Assembly: GCF_000802235.1 (NCBI RefSeq) | Contig: NZ_JTDL01000120.1 | Coordinates: forward strand, 19,204-83,203 | DNA from: Sinomonas humi | GTDB taxonomy: Bacteria; Actinomycetota; Actinomycetes; Actinomycetales; Micrococcaceae | Direction of reading: 5' to 3' | DNA: 64,000 bases | Shown here: one piece after another, positions 1 through 9,064 of the stretch | Layout of the letters: every line of letters starts with the position of its first letter | How positions within the stretch are numbered: the first letter of the stretch is position 1 | Translations under genes and position numbers: made by a program | Notes under the pieces: generated by a model | Told to the model about the DNA's origin: nothing | What the model saw: only the letters and a program-made list of their open reading frames with translations | Databases searched by the model: none

Positions 1-51
1 CTTGAAAGCATGGTCCGGAGTTCCAGTCACATCGCGCCCGCCGAAGGTTCT

Positions 52-2214
52 ATGACGTTTTCTGACAGCGACGCTCCCGGCTCTGGCGAGCTGCGCGCCC
101 AGGCGCTCGAGGTGCTCCGCAAGCTTGTGGGCCGCGAGGACGCCGCATTTCATCCGGGGCAGTTCGAGGCCATCGAAGCGCTCGTGGCGCATCGTCGTCG
201 GACGCTCGTCGTTCAGCGGACTGGCTGGGGCAAGTCGGCCGTCTATTTCGTCGCCTCGCTGCTCCTGCGGGCCCGCGGCGCTGGCCCGACTCTCATCGTC
301 TCCCCGCTCCTCGCGCTCATGCGGGACCAAGTCGAGGCAGCCGCCCGCGCCGGGGTACGCGCCGTCGCCATCAATTCCGCCAACCGGCTCGAGTGGGACG
401 AAGTGCACGCCGCGCTCGCCGAGGACACGGCCGACGTCGTCCTCATCTCGCCCGAACGCCTCACCAATCCAGCGTTCCGCGAACAGCACCTCCCTGAACT
501 CCTCGCTCGGACCGGCCTGCTCGTGGTGGACGAGGCGCACTGCATCTCCGACTGGGGGCATGACTTCCGGCCGGATTACCGGCGGATAGCAGCGCTCATC
601 GAGGAGCTTCCGCCGTCTATTCCGGTGCTTGCGACCACGGCGACAGCGAACGCGCGCGTGGTTGCGGACGTCGAGGAACAGCTCGGAGCAGACGTGCTCA
701 CACTCCGCGGTCCGCTCGGCCGGGACTCGCTGCGGCTCGGGGTGCTGCGGATGCCAGACCCGGGCCACCGGCTCGCGTGGCTTCTTCAGCACCTCGGTGA
801 CCTGCCCGGGAGCGGCATCATCTACACGCTCACGGTCTCGGCCGCCGAGGACACCGCGCGGCTCCTGGCCAATGCGGGATACCGCGTTCTCGCGTACACC
901 GGGAAGACCGATACCGGCGAGCGTGAGGAAGCCGAGCGGCTCCTCAAGGGCAACGAGGTCAAGGCCCTCGTGGCGACGTCCGCGCTTGGGATGGGGTTCG
1001 ACAAGCCTGACCTCGGCTTCGTCGTGCACTTGGGGGCGCCGTCGTCGCCCGTCGCCTACTACCAGCAGGTGGGCCGCGCGGGCCGCGGTGCAGTGCATGC
1101 CGATGTGCTCCTCCTCCCTGGTGCCGAGGACCGGGAGATCTGGCGCTACTTCGCGACCACGTCGATGCCCGATCGTGCCAAGGCCCAAGCCGTCCTCGAT
1201 GCACTCGCGGCGGCCGCGGGCCCACTCTCGACCGTGGCGCTCGAGGCGCAGGTTGAGCTCCGCCGCACGCAACTCGATCTCCTGCTCAAGGTGCTCGCGG
1301 TCGACGGGGCTGTCGAGCGGGTCGGCGGCGGATGGCGGCACACCGGCGCGCCATGGAAGTACGACGACGAGCGGTATCGCCGGATCGCTGCTGCCCGGGA
1401 GGCGGAGCAGGCTGCGATGGTCGCGTACGAGGAGACGACCGCGTGCCGGATGGAGTTCGTGACGACGCAGCTCGACGACGAGACGGCTGCTCCCTGCGGG
1501 CGGTGCGACAACTGCGCCGGCCGCTGGTTCCCCGAGGAGGTGGAGCCAGGGGTACTTGAGCGGGCGGGTGAACAGCTCCGGCATGCAGGTGTGCCTATCG
1601 AGCCGCGTGCCCAGTGGCCGAGCGGGATGGACAAGCTCGGCGTTGCCGCCAAGGGCCGGATTCCTGCTGGTGAGCAGCTTTCGGAGGGGCGGGTCCTCGC
1701 GCGTCTCACTGACCTCGGGTACGGGGGAGCGCTGCGCGAGCTCTTCGCGCCGTCGGCCCCAGACGGGGAGGTGCCAGCGGGGTTGCGGCCCGCCGTCGTC
1801 GAGCTCCTCGCGGGTTGGGCCCGCGGGGACGGGGCGGCCGGGCCTTGGAGCGGGGCAGGTCGGCCGGCGGGCGTCGTCGCGATGCCGTCTGCCACGCGCC
1901 CTCGGCTCGTTGATTCGCTCGCGCGGGGCATTGCGCAGGCTGGCCGCCTGCCGTACCTCGGCGCCGTGTCCAGGACGGCTTCCGCGCGGCCGGGCCAGGC
2001 CGGTGGCAATTCGGCCTTCCGGCTCGCATCGGTGTGGTCCGCGTTCGACGTCGGGCCCGAGCTAGCGGCGGCTTTGGCCGGCTTGGGAGGGGCTCCCGTG
2101 TTGCTCGTCGACGACCTCGTGGACAGTCGGTGGACCCTGACGGTCGCGGGGCGGCTCCTCCGCCTCGCCGGCGCCGGTCCCGTGCTGCCCCTCGCCCTTG
2201 GGCAGGCGGGCTGA
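52..2214 (+). CDS. RecQ-family ATP-dependent DNA helicase with C-terminal phosphoribosyltransferase-like region
   Basis: Superfamily 2 DNA helicase, expected to unwind DNA 3'-5' in recombination and repair. Seen in order: Walker A (RTGWGKS), DEAH box (VVDEAHCISDWGHDFRPDYR), motif III (ATTATAN), motif VI (QQVGRAGRG), then a Cys cluster (CRMEF...CGRCDNC) like the RecQ zinc-binding subdomain. No HRDC domain is evident. The last ~120 residues contain VLLVDDLVDSRWTLT, which resembles a PRPP-binding loop of phosphoribosyltransferases; such tails occur in actinobacterial RecQ-like proteins (recalled, not searched). I chose ATG 52 because GAAGG lies 4 nt upstream and the protein then begins close to the helicase core; an in-frame ATG at 10 is the alternative. 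Helicase identity is secure, the role of the tail is inference. Confidence 0.9.
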   Translation: MTFSDSDAPGSGELRAQALEVLRKLVGREDAAFHPGQFEAIEALVAHRRRTLVVQRTGWGKSAVYFVASLLLRARGAGPTLIVSPLLALMRDQVEAAARAGVRAVAINSANRLEWDEVHAALAEDTADVVLISPERLTNPAFREQHLPELLARTGLLVVDEAHCISDWGHDFRPDYRRIAALIEELPPSIPVLATTATANARVVADVEEQLGADVLTLRGPLGRDSLRLGVLRMPDPGHRLAWLLQHLGDLPGSGIIYTLTVSAAEDTARLLANAGYRVLAYTGKTDTGEREEAERLLKGNEVKALVATSALGMGFDKPDLGFVVHLGAPSSPVAYYQQVGRAGRGAVHADVLLLPGAEDREIWRYFATTSMPDRAKAQAVLDALAAAAGPLSTVALEAQVELRRTQLDLLLKVLAVDGAVERVGGGWRHTGAPWKYDDERYRRIAAAREAEQAAMVAYEETTACRMEFVTTQLDDETAAPCGRCDNCAGRWFPEEVEPGVLERAGEQLRHAGVPIEPRAQWPSGMDKLGVAAKGRIPAGEQLSEGRVLARLTDLGYGGALRELFAPSAPDGEVPAGLRPAVVELLAGWARGDGAAGPWSGAGRPAGVVAMPSATRPRLVDSLARGIAQAGRLPYLGAVSRTASARPGQAGGNSAFRLASVWSAFDVGPELAAALAGLGGAPVLLVDDLVDSRWTLTVAGRLLRLAGAGPVLPLALGQAG

Positions 2215-2361
2215 CCTTATGCCTTGTGTGGCTTCTGGGGTGGCCTCTGGGTAGGGGTTGCGCCGGCTCGCCGGTTGCGCGCGCCCGCTTGCGCGGGTCC
2301 GCGGGTTCGCTTTGCGTCCGTCCGGTCGTTCTAGGTACGCTTGGGGAGCTAGCGATAGCAA

Positions 2362-2450
2362 GGAGACGTGCCAGAGCGGCCGAATGGACTTCACTGCTAA
2401 TGAAGGGTCCGGGGAAACTTGGACCGGGGGTTCAAATCCCCCCGTCTCCG
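2362..2450 (+). tRNA. tRNA-Ser (GCU anticodon)
   Basis: The sequence folds as a class II tRNA: acceptor arms GGAGACG and CGTCTCC pair, the anticodon stem CTTCA/TGAAG encloses loop CTGCTAA (anticodon GCT, reading AGC/AGU), and there is a long variable arm followed by a T-loop TTCAAAT. The discriminator is G at 2450. CCA is not encoded (CCG follows), so the 3' end must be added enzymatically. It lies 147 bp after the helicase gene and directly before a strong terminator. Confidence 0.96.
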
Positions 2451-2456
2451 CCGTGT

Positions 2457-2495
2457 GAACGCCCCCGGTCTTTGAGCCGGGGGCGTTCTACTTTT
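2457..2495 (+). terminator. Rho-independent terminator of tRNA-Ser(GCU)
   Basis: A perfect 12-bp stem (GAACGCCCCCGG pairing with 2477-2488) has an 8-nt loop and is followed by TACTTTTCTT. It starts 6 bp after the tRNA. Confidence 0.85.
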
Positions 2496-2540
2496 CTTCG
2501 GGCACCCACGTGAAGTTTTTCTTCGGGCACCCACTTGAAG
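2491..2540. repeat. 25-bp direct repeat, two copies
   Basis: Two adjacent 25-bp units (2491-2515 and 2516-2540), each containing CTTCGGGCACCCAC, differ at two positions. They begin in the T-tract of the preceding terminator. Apart from the tRNA, terminator and this repeat I see nothing in the 2215-2614 intergenic stretch. Confidence 0.8.
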
Positions 2541-2614
2541 TGCGGTTCTCGCCAAGCAGTTCGCTGCGAGTGCACTTCTCTGCGAGGAGGGGCTACGGTT
2601 CCTCCGCAGTCCGC

Positions 2615-4711
2615 CTATAGGGCGAGCGACCTCCACAGGAACGCTTGGCTCCGCGCCTGGAGGGCGGCGGCCTGGCGGTTGTCTGAAGCACCGGCATGGC
2701 CGCCCTCGAGCGCCTCGTGGTACCAGACGTTGGGGATGCCCATTGCGAGCATGCGTGCCGCCATCTTGCGTGCCTGCACGGGCCCGACTCGATCGTCCGA
2801 CGTCGCGGTCCAGATGAACGTGTCGGGATAATCCACGCCGTCGCGGAGGAGGTGGTACGGCGAGAACGTCTTGATGAACTCCCACTGCTCGGGGACGTCC
2901 GGGTCGCCGTACTCCGCGATCCAGGAGGTCCCTGCGGACAGCTTCGTGTAGCGGCGCATGTCGAGGAGCGGAACTCCGCACGAGATCGCTCCGAAGAGGC
3001 CGGGGTAGCTCACGAGCATGTTCCCGACGAGCAGGCCGCCGTTCGAGCCCCCTGTGCAGCCCAGATGTGCGGGCGAGGTCACCTCGCGGCGGATGAGGTC
3101 GCGCGCGACGGCGGCGAAGTCCTCGTAGGCGCGGTGCCGGTTTTCCTTGAGGGCCGCCTGATGCCAAGCCGGCCCATACTCGCCCCCGCCGCGAATGTTG
3201 GCCACGACGTACACGCCCCCGCGCTCGAGCCAGGCTCGGCCGATCACGCCGCTGTACGCCGGGGTGCGCGAGATCTCGAAGCCGCCGTAGCCGCTCAGCT
3301 GGGTGGGGTTGCTCCCGTCGAGCTCGAGGTCCTTGGGCCCGACTTGGAAGTACGGCACCTGCGTCCCGTCCTCCGAGACCGCAAAATGCTGCTCGACGGT
3401 AAAGCGGCTCTCATCAAAGAACGACGGCGCCCGCTTGACCTGCTCGTGGCCCCCGCCGATGCTGCCGCGAAGCAGGGTGGTTGGCGTGAGGAAACCGGTT
3501 GCGATCAGCCAGTAGTCGTCGCCCGCCTCGGGGTCCTCGTCGTCGACCGCGTAGCTCTCGACGAGGTGCAGCGGCGGGCACGCGTCAAGCTCCTCGGCAG
3601 CCCATTCGGCCTGAGGAGAGGCCGGCGGCGTGAGGACGCGGATCTCCGACGACACGTCGCGGAGCAGATTCACCAGCAGATGATTCCGCGTCCAGCTCCA
3701 CGACTGAAGGGACGTGTGCGCATCCGGGGAGAAAAGCAGCGTGACGTCTCGAGAGCGGCCCATGAAGGCCTCGAAGTCGGCGGCGAGCAACGATCCAGCG
3801 CGATGCACTGTCCCCTCGAGGTCCCAGTCGCGCTGCGGCCGGAAGAGGAGCCACTCGCGGTGGAGGTCGATATCGACGTCGGTCGGTACAGGAACGAGCT
3901 GCCACCCGCCGTCGCGCCACACCGAGTGCTGCACATCGAAGAAGCTGATCCGGTCGCTTGCGAGGAGCCGTTCGAACCCGGGCGTGTCATCGAAACCTGC
4001 ACTCGCCATGAGGTGGTCGGCAGGCACCTCGAAGATCACCTCGGCGTCCTCGAGCGCCGTTCCGCGCGGCACCTTCCGCACGATCCGGGGGTACGAGGAG
4101 GTTGTGACGGCATCGGCGCCCAGCGTCGACGAAACGATGAGGGTATCGGTGTCGAGCCAGTCGGCGCCGCCCTTCGCCGCGGGCAGCGAGAAGCCGCCGT
4201 CGTGCGGGGAGACAAAGGCGCGGTCTTCGACGTCGTACTCCCGCAGGGCGGACGCATCGCCGCCGTCGGGGGAGAGCCGCACGATGCAACGCCGCCACGA
4301 CTTCCCGTCGGCCGGCCGGAGGAAGCTCGCGCCGCCCCAGACCCACTCGACTCCCTCGCCCGCGGCGAGCGCATCGACGTCGAGCAGGACCTCCCACTCA
4401 GGCGATGCGGTCGCATAGCTCTCCCACCGCGTGCGCCGCCACAGCCCCTTAGGGTTCTGGGCGTCGCGCCAGAAGTTGTAGTACCAGTCGCCCCGCTTCG
4501 TGACCATGGGAATGCGGTCCTGCGAGTCCATCACCTCGAGGATCTCGGCCTCGAGTTCGGGATAGTCCCCGGTCTCGAGGAGTTCCTCGGTCCTCGCGTT
4601 CTGCTCCCGCACCCAATCGAGCTGCTCGGCCCCGTGGATGTCCTCAAGCCAGAGGTTCTCGTCCACCGGTTCCTTGGGGACAGGGGTGAGGGTCTGCGCC
4701 GGATCCGTCAT
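2615..4711 (-). CDS. Prolyl oligopeptidase (S9 family serine peptidase)
   Basis: Cytoplasmic-type serine peptidase predicted to cleave short peptides after proline. The 698-residue length is typical of prolyl oligopeptidase: an N-terminal beta-propeller, then an alpha/beta-hydrolase domain. Catalytic triad as seen: Ser in GGSNGG, Asp in TATSDDRVGP, His in EGGHAGASDN close to the C terminus; RGGGEYG also matches the family. No signal peptide. ATG 4711 is chosen because GAGGA lies 8 nt upstream; in-frame ATGs at 4720 and 4735 are less well placed. Stands alone between the tRNA block and a divergent gene. Confidence 0.93.
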   Translation of the reverse strand: MTDPAQTLTPVPKEPVDENLWLEDIHGAEQLDWVREQNARTEELLETGDYPELEAEILEVMDSQDRIPMVTKRGDWYYNFWRDAQNPKGLWRRTRWESYATASPEWEVLLDVDALAAGEGVEWVWGGASFLRPADGKSWRRCIVRLSPDGGDASALREYDVEDRAFVSPHDGGFSLPAAKGGADWLDTDTLIVSSTLGADAVTTSSYPRIVRKVPRGTALEDAEVIFEVPADHLMASAGFDDTPGFERLLASDRISFFDVQHSVWRDGGWQLVPVPTDVDIDLHREWLLFRPQRDWDLEGTVHRAGSLLAADFEAFMGRSRDVTLLFSPDAHTSLQSWSWTRNHLLVNLLRDVSSEIRVLTPPASPQAEWAAEELDACPPLHLVESYAVDDEDPEAGDDYWLIATGFLTPTTLLRGSIGGGHEQVKRAPSFFDESRFTVEQHFAVSEDGTQVPYFQVGPKDLELDGSNPTQLSGYGGFEISRTPAYSGVIGRAWLERGGVYVVANIRGGGEYGPAWHQAALKENRHRAYEDFAAVARDLIRREVTSPAHLGCTGGSNGGLLVGNMLVSYPGLFGAISCGVPLLDMRRYTKLSAGTSWIAEYGDPDVPEQWEFIKTFSPYHLLRDGVDYPDTFIWTATSDDRVGPVQARKMAARMLAMGIPNVWYHEALEGGHAGASDNRQAAALQARSQAFLWRSLAL

Positions 4712-4814
4712 GCTGCTCATCCTCGCACGGGGCACCGACAGCGCAAGAGGTGCGGCCTATGCATCGCCTGTGACGCCCGGAGGAGCGGCCTGACGAGCGG
4801 GCTAAGCTCGAAGG

Positions 4815-6788
4815 ATGATCCGAGGAGGTGCACGAAGGCAGCTGCGCATCGCCGTCGTCGGCGGGGGCCCGCGCGGTGCGTCCGCCGTCGAACGCCTCCT
4901 GGCGAACTGGGCGACAGCCGATCTGGCCTCCCGAGGCGAGCGCGACCGCGAGCTTGAAATCGCGGTGTTCGACCCGTTCGAACCGGGTCCGGGCAAGGTC
5001 TGGCGGACGGAGCAGCCGCGCGAGTTCCTCATGAACACGCCGTCCTTCTTCCCCACGCTCATCCCGTCCGAGCCAGGGCTCGCCGAACCGCTCGCTGGCG
5101 CCAGCTTCGACGCGTGGCGGGAGGCACGCCAGACGGAACTTCGCCAGGGGGTGCCGACCGGGCTCGACCCCCAGGAGGAGGCCGAGCTGGCAGCCCTCGA
5201 ACAGGCCGACTTCCCGCCGCGCGCGCTCTACGGGCGCTATCTCGCCGACACATTCGCCGCCGTCGTCTCCGGAGCCCCGCCCGGTGCGAGCGTCAAGCAT
5301 GTCCGCGAGGAGGTCGTGCGCCTGGGCCGCACGCCCCACGGGTGGGCCCTCACCACCCGCGACGGCCGCGCGCGCGAGGCGGACGCGGTTGTCCTCGCGC
5401 TCGGCCATGTGCCCTCAAAGCTGAACCAGACCCAACACGCCCTCGCCGAAGCCGCAGCTCGGCTCGGCCTCATGTATCTGCCGCCTGCAGCCCCTGCCGA
5501 CGTCGACTGGGACGCCCTTCCGGGCGGCAGCACCGTCCTCGTGCGGGGGATGGGGCTCAACTTCTTCGACGTCATGGTCCGGCTCACTGAGGGCCGCGGC
5601 GGGCGGTTCAAGGAGGCGCCAAACGGCCAGCTTGAGTACGTCGCGTCGGGGCGGGAGCCCCGCCTTGTTGCTGCCTCACGACGCGGGGTCCCGTACCGGG
5701 GCAAGGCCGAACTAGGGGCCTACTATGCACCCGGCGTCCGCCTGCGCTGGCTCACCCGGGCCGCCGCGCTGGCCCCCCGCGAGGCGGGCCTCACGCCGTC
5801 GTTCGACGCCGACCTCTGGCCCCTGCTGCACCGAGACACGCTGTGGGCGTACTACTCGACGCTCGCCCGGGTCTCCCCTGAGGAGGTCACGCCCGGTTTC
5901 CTCGATGCCCTCGACGCCGCGCTCGCAGTCCCGGGACCCGCCTGGGAGGAGCAGACCGAAGCGGTTGTCGAAGGCGCCGTCCGCGCGGAGCTCCGCCTCG
6001 ACCTGCGCGGCCTCGGGGCCCCACTCGCCGGCCGTCACTTCGCCGACCGTGCCGAGCTCGACGGTGACGTCCTCGCGTACCTAGACGACGACGCCGCAGG
6101 CTCGGCCCGTGGCGAGGACGATCCCGTAAAAATGGCGATCGCGGCTTTGCATCGCGGCCGCGCGGTCCTCAAGGAGGCAGTCGCGGACGGGGGGATCACC
6201 GAGGAATCGTGGGTCGCCGGACTGCGGGGTTGGTTCGAAGGCCTCGTGGAGGGGCTCGCGAGCGGCCCCCCGCCCCTGCGCATCCGCCAGCTCGCGGCGC
6301 TGATCCGGGCCGGCGTGCTGAGCACCGTCGGCCCCGAACCCCGGTTCCGGGTGGATCGCGGGGCGGGCTGCTTCGTCGCCGAATCGCCTTGGGTCGGGGG
6401 GCCGCCCGTCTACGCCGCGGCCATGGTCGAGGCCCTCGCGCCAGCGAATGTCGTGGCTGCAGCGGACTCCCCGCTGCTCGCGGGGCTCCTCGCGGACGGG
6501 CTCGTGCGCCCCAAATATCTCGCCGGAGCCGACGGCGTTCCCCGACCGGCGAGCGGCCTCGACGTCACGACGCCGCCGTATCACCCCCTCGACGTCAACG
6601 GCCACCCCGTCCAGGGCCTTTACGTCCTCGGGCTCCAGCTCTCCGCCGTCCAGTGGGGCACCGCCATCGCTGCCGAGGCGCACCCTTTCGGTGCTCCCGG
6701 CGAGGCGGACGACGGCGCCCCTTACCCCAGCGCGCAGCGCACCCTGCGTGATGCGGACGCCGCGGCGAAGGACATTCTGGGGATCTAG
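4815..6788 (+). CDS. FAD/NAD(P)-binding protein (YdhS-like, COG4529 type)
   Basis: A 657-residue flavoprotein-like protein. The N terminus has a dinucleotide-binding motif (RIAVVGGGPRGASAVERL); VFDPFEPGPGKVWRTEQP and LMNTPS are typical of the uncharacterised FAD/NAD(P)-binding family, and GMGLNFFDVMVRLT marks the second nucleotide-binding section. No membrane segment or signal peptide. Its substrate is unknown; relatives sit near siderophore or amine N-hydroxylase-like flavoproteins, but nothing here fixes a reaction. Divergent from the peptidase gene; the 103-bp gap probably holds both promoters. Confidence 0.8.
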   Translation: MIRGGARRQLRIAVVGGGPRGASAVERLLANWATADLASRGERDRELEIAVFDPFEPGPGKVWRTEQPREFLMNTPSFFPTLIPSEPGLAEPLAGASFDAWREARQTELRQGVPTGLDPQEEAELAALEQADFPPRALYGRYLADTFAAVVSGAPPGASVKHVREEVVRLGRTPHGWALTTRDGRAREADAVVLALGHVPSKLNQTQHALAEAAARLGLMYLPPAAPADVDWDALPGGSTVLVRGMGLNFFDVMVRLTEGRGGRFKEAPNGQLEYVASGREPRLVAASRRGVPYRGKAELGAYYAPGVRLRWLTRAAALAPREAGLTPSFDADLWPLLHRDTLWAYYSTLARVSPEEVTPGFLDALDAALAVPGPAWEEQTEAVVEGAVRAELRLDLRGLGAPLAGRHFADRAELDGDVLAYLDDDAAGSARGEDDPVKMAIAALHRGRAVLKEAVADGGITEESWVAGLRGWFEGLVEGLASGPPPLRIRQLAALIRAGVLSTVGPEPRFRVDRGAGCFVAESPWVGGPPVYAAAMVEALAPANVVAAADSPLLAGLLADGLVRPKYLAGADGVPRPASGLDVTTPPYHPLDVNGHPVQGLYVLGLQLSAVQWGTAIAAEAHPFGAPGEADDGAPYPSAQRTLRDADAAAKDILGI

Positions 6789-6822
6789 GCGGCCCTCCTT
6801 GGCAGGACGTTTGGCCTACCGC

Positions 6823-7623
6823 TTAGGCCTGGCCCTCCGCCGAGGCCTGCGAGAGGTCCTGATGGATGAGGAAGACGGCGCCGAGCGGGTCGGTGAGCGT
6901 CGCGATGCGGCCGAATGGTGTGTCCTCGGGGTTGCGGACCACCTGCCCACCGAGCCGCTGCGCCGCCTCGACGGCCGCGTCCGCGTTCTCCACGCCCCAG
7001 TAGATCTGCCAGTTCGAAGGGACGCCCTCCGGCAGGATCCCCTCCGCGTCCATGACGCCGGCTTTCGCCTCACGGCCGCCCCCGAGCGTTGTGTAGCGGA
7101 AGTCGTCCGTGTCGCTCATCGTCTCGGTCTCCCAGCCCAGCACGTCCTGGTAGAACTTCACGGTCTGGGGGTAGGCGCGGGAGAGGACCTCGAACCAGAC
7201 CGGCGAACCGGGCTCGGCGAGCTTGCCGAAGCCCGTGTGTGCGGTGGGCTGCCAGCCCCCGAAGGCCGCGCCGCCGGCGTCGCCGAACATCGCCATGTGC
7301 CCCTGCTCAGGGACCTCCATGGGCGGCATGAAGACCTGGCCGCCGCCTTCCTGCACCATGACCGCGGTCTTCTTGATGTCCTCGGTGAGGAGGTAGACAG
7401 TCCACACGTCCGGCATGGTGTCCTGTTCAGGCATCTTCGGCATGATGCCGGCTACCTGCTCGCCGTCCTTGAACGCGGTCGTGTAGCCGCCGTACTTCTC
7501 GGGATCGCTGCCCTCGAAGGTCCAGCCGAAAAGCTCGCCGTAGAAGGACTTGGCCTTCTCGAGGTCGCTTGTCATGAGGTCGGCCCAGCACGGGGCCCCT
7601 GGGGTCAGATCTGGCTTCGGCAT
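6823..7623 (-). CDS. Two-domain VOC (glyoxalase-like) protein
   Basis: 266 residues forming two tandem vicinal-oxygen-chelate modules: the first starts PGAPCWADLMTSDLEKAKSFYGELFGW, cut here to its key features (W-x-D, then FYGELFGW), and the second contains KFYQDVLGWETE. This layout matches glyoxalase/bleomycin-resistance-like proteins common in actinobacteria, often of unknown substrate. ATG 7623 is chosen because AAGGAG lies 6 nt upstream. Converges with the preceding flavoprotein gene with a 34-bp gap and no clear terminator. Confidence 0.85.
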   Translation of the reverse strand: MPKPDLTPGAPCWADLMTSDLEKAKSFYGELFGWTFEGSDPEKYGGYTTAFKDGEQVAGIMPKMPEQDTMPDVWTVYLLTEDIKKTAVMVQEGGGQVFMPPMEVPEQGHMAMFGDAGGAAFGGWQPTAHTGFGKLAEPGSPVWFEVLSRAYPQTVKFYQDVLGWETETMSDTDDFRYTTLGGGREAKAGVMDAEGILPEGVPSNWQIYWGVENADAAVEAAQRLGGQVVRNPEDTPFGRIATLTDPLGAVFLIHQDLSQASAEGQA

Positions 7624-7714
7624 TGCTGCTCCTTGCAATGGTTTTTGCAATGGTTGGTGGTGGTGGATGGCGTGTGCTCCCGACCTTGCCGACGCTATTC
7701 GTGCCCACCGACAG

Positions 7715-7766
7715 TTTCAAGGGGCGGCTTCAAGGGGCGGCTTCAGGGGGCGGCTTCAAGGGGTGG
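7715..7766. repeat. 13-bp tandem repeat, four copies
   Basis: Four contiguous units of consensus CTTCAAGGGGCGG (7715-7727, 7728-7740, 7741-7753, 7754-7766) lie between the VOC and DUF559 genes. A second small duplication (GCAATGGTT twice) lies at about 7635-7656. Confidence 0.85.
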
Positions 7767-7795
7767 CCGGGCCGTAGGAGGCGCACCCTGCTCAG

Positions 7796-7852
7796 CGAGT
7801 GAGCAACAGACGAGGCTTCAGCGGCTCCCTATTCGCATTTGCTGCTCACTCG
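7796..7852. repeat. Imperfect hairpin upstream of the DUF559 gene
   Basis: Arms CGAGTGAGCA (7796-7805) and TGCTCACTCG (7843-7852) pair perfectly, and pairing continues imperfectly inward. The arm shares TGAGTGAGCA/GAGTGAGCA with the larger hairpin just after the gene. Confidence 0.75.
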
Positions 7853-7907
7853 TGGAGGCTGTGGATAACTTCCGACGCCATCTGCTGAAAGCTGGCTCAA
7901 TGAGCTC

Positions 7908-8846
7908 ATGACTCGAAAACACCCTTTGCCCCCAAGATTCGCCTCGGCTTCGTTCACCGTGGCCGACGCGAAGGCCGCACAGTTGTCGCCGTCACGTCTC
8001 CGCGCCAGTGACCTCAGCCGCCCGAGTCGTGGGGTCCGCGTCCCCCGGGGCGCCCGTCAGAGCCTGGCCCAGCGGGCGGCGCCCTACCTCCGTCTCTCGC
8101 CGTCGGCGGTCCTTTCGCACGGCACTGCGTTACGGTTGCTCGGGTTGCCGCTTCCAAGGGTGATTGGCGATGATCAGCGCCTCCACCTCGCGACCCCGGG
8201 GGGCCGAGCGCAGATCCGGCGTCGGGGAGTGGCTGGCCATCGCGCGACCCTCGATGGAGGAGACATCCAGCAGTGTGAGGGGCTTGCAGTCACTTCGCAC
8301 AGTCGAACCTTCCTTGACATCGCAGCTACCGACGGCGTGCTGCCAGACGAACTCGTCGTGCTCGGGGATGCCCTCGTGAATGAGCATCGCAGGTACGCCC
8401 ATGCCCGAGAGCCGAAGATCTCGCTTGAAGAGCTCAAGGCCTATGTCGAAGCGGCTCGAGGGCGGCGGGGTGCGGCGAAGGCTCGAGCGGCGCTTGCGCT
8501 GGTCCGCGTCGGAGCCGACTCGCCGATGGAGACGCGGCTTAGGCTAGCTGTCCAGCGGGCCGGACTGCCCGATCCTGAAGTCGATTACCCGGTGATCGAC
8601 GAACTCGGTCAGCCTGTCTTCGTCGAGCTTGCATTTCCCGAGTACCGTCTGGCCGTGCAGTACGACGGCGGCCATCACCTCACGCCTGAACAACAGCGTT
8701 TCGACGCCCTCAGGGCGCAACGTCTCGCCGGCGCGGGGTGGCGGCAGGTGATCATCACGAAGCTCGACATGGGCCGCGGAGCTGAGATCGCCGTCGTCCG
8801 TATCGCGGAGGCGCTCCGGCGGCTCGGGTGGGAAGACCTCCGGTGA
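7908..8846 (+). CDS. DUF559 / Vsr-like nuclease-fold protein with AbiEi-like N terminus
   Basis: 312 residues. The N-terminal part (FTVADAKAAQLSPSRLRASD, then a basic stretch) resembles the winged-helix region of AbiEi-type antitoxin-like proteins. The C-terminal half has the DUF559 pattern: PMETRLRLAVQRAGLPDPE, EVDYPV, then LAVQYDGGHH and a distal WRQVIITK, a PD-(D/E)xK nuclease-like core with Asp and Lys candidates. No AbiEii-like toxin gene is adjacent, so a toxin-antitoxin role is not supported here. It is enclosed by two hairpins sharing GAGTGAGCA, the second starting 4 bp after its stop codon. Function unknown; the nuclease fold is likely. Confidence 0.8.
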   Translation: MTRKHPLPPRFASASFTVADAKAAQLSPSRLRASDLSRPSRGVRVPRGARQSLAQRAAPYLRLSPSAVLSHGTALRLLGLPLPRVIGDDQRLHLATPGGRAQIRRRGVAGHRATLDGGDIQQCEGLAVTSHSRTFLDIAATDGVLPDELVVLGDALVNEHRRYAHAREPKISLEELKAYVEAARGRRGAAKARAALALVRVGADSPMETRLRLAVQRAGLPDPEVDYPVIDELGQPVFVELAFPEYRLAVQYDGGHHLTPEQQRFDALRAQRLAGAGWRQVIITKLDMGRGAEIAVVRIAEALRRLGWEDLR

Positions 8847-8849
8847 CTT

Positions 8850-8908
8850 GTGAGTGAGCAGCAGGCGCGAGTCGACGTTGCTGTCACTCGCGCCTGCTGC
8901 TCACTCAC
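8850..8908. repeat. Perfect 23-bp inverted repeat (hairpin) after the DUF559 gene
   Basis: Arms 8850-8872 (GTGAGTGAGCAGCAGGCGCG...) and 8886-8908 are exact reverse complements around a 13-nt loop. No T-tract follows, so it is not a standard intrinsic terminator, although it could stop or stabilise transcripts between the convergent DUF559 and tRNA-Ser genes. Confidence 0.95.
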
Positions 8909-8929
8909 GAACCCTACGGAAGGGTGTGG

Positions 8930-9017
8930 CGGAAGGTAAGGGATTTGAACCCTTGGTACGGGGTTACCGCACACTGGTTTTCAAGACCAGCTCCATAGGC
9001 CGCTCGGACAACCTTCC
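8930..9017 (-). tRNA. tRNA-Ser (UGA anticodon)
   Basis: Class II tRNA on the minus strand. Acceptor GGAAGGT pairs with ACCTTCC; anticodon stem CTGGT/ACCAG encloses CTTGAAA (anticodon TGA, reading UCA); long variable arm and TTCAAAT T-loop are present. The discriminator is G (8930), and CCA is encoded at 8927-8929, unlike the tRNA-Ser(GCU) in this window. Confidence 0.96.
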
Positions 9018-9064
9018 TTGTGCCTAGTAGTGTTTCATAGGCATCAGACTTGACGAAACCGACG

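Noticed and set aside
2696..4957. Long plus-strand frame opposite prolyl oligopeptidase
   Set aside because: No recognisable protein, antisense to a complete enzyme with catalytic triad.
7908..8846. Type IV toxin-antitoxin system
   Set aside because: Only an AbiEi-like N terminus on a DUF559 protein; no AbiEii toxin gene adjacent.
8850..8908. Intrinsic terminator
   Set aside because: Stem is perfect but no T-tract follows on either strand.
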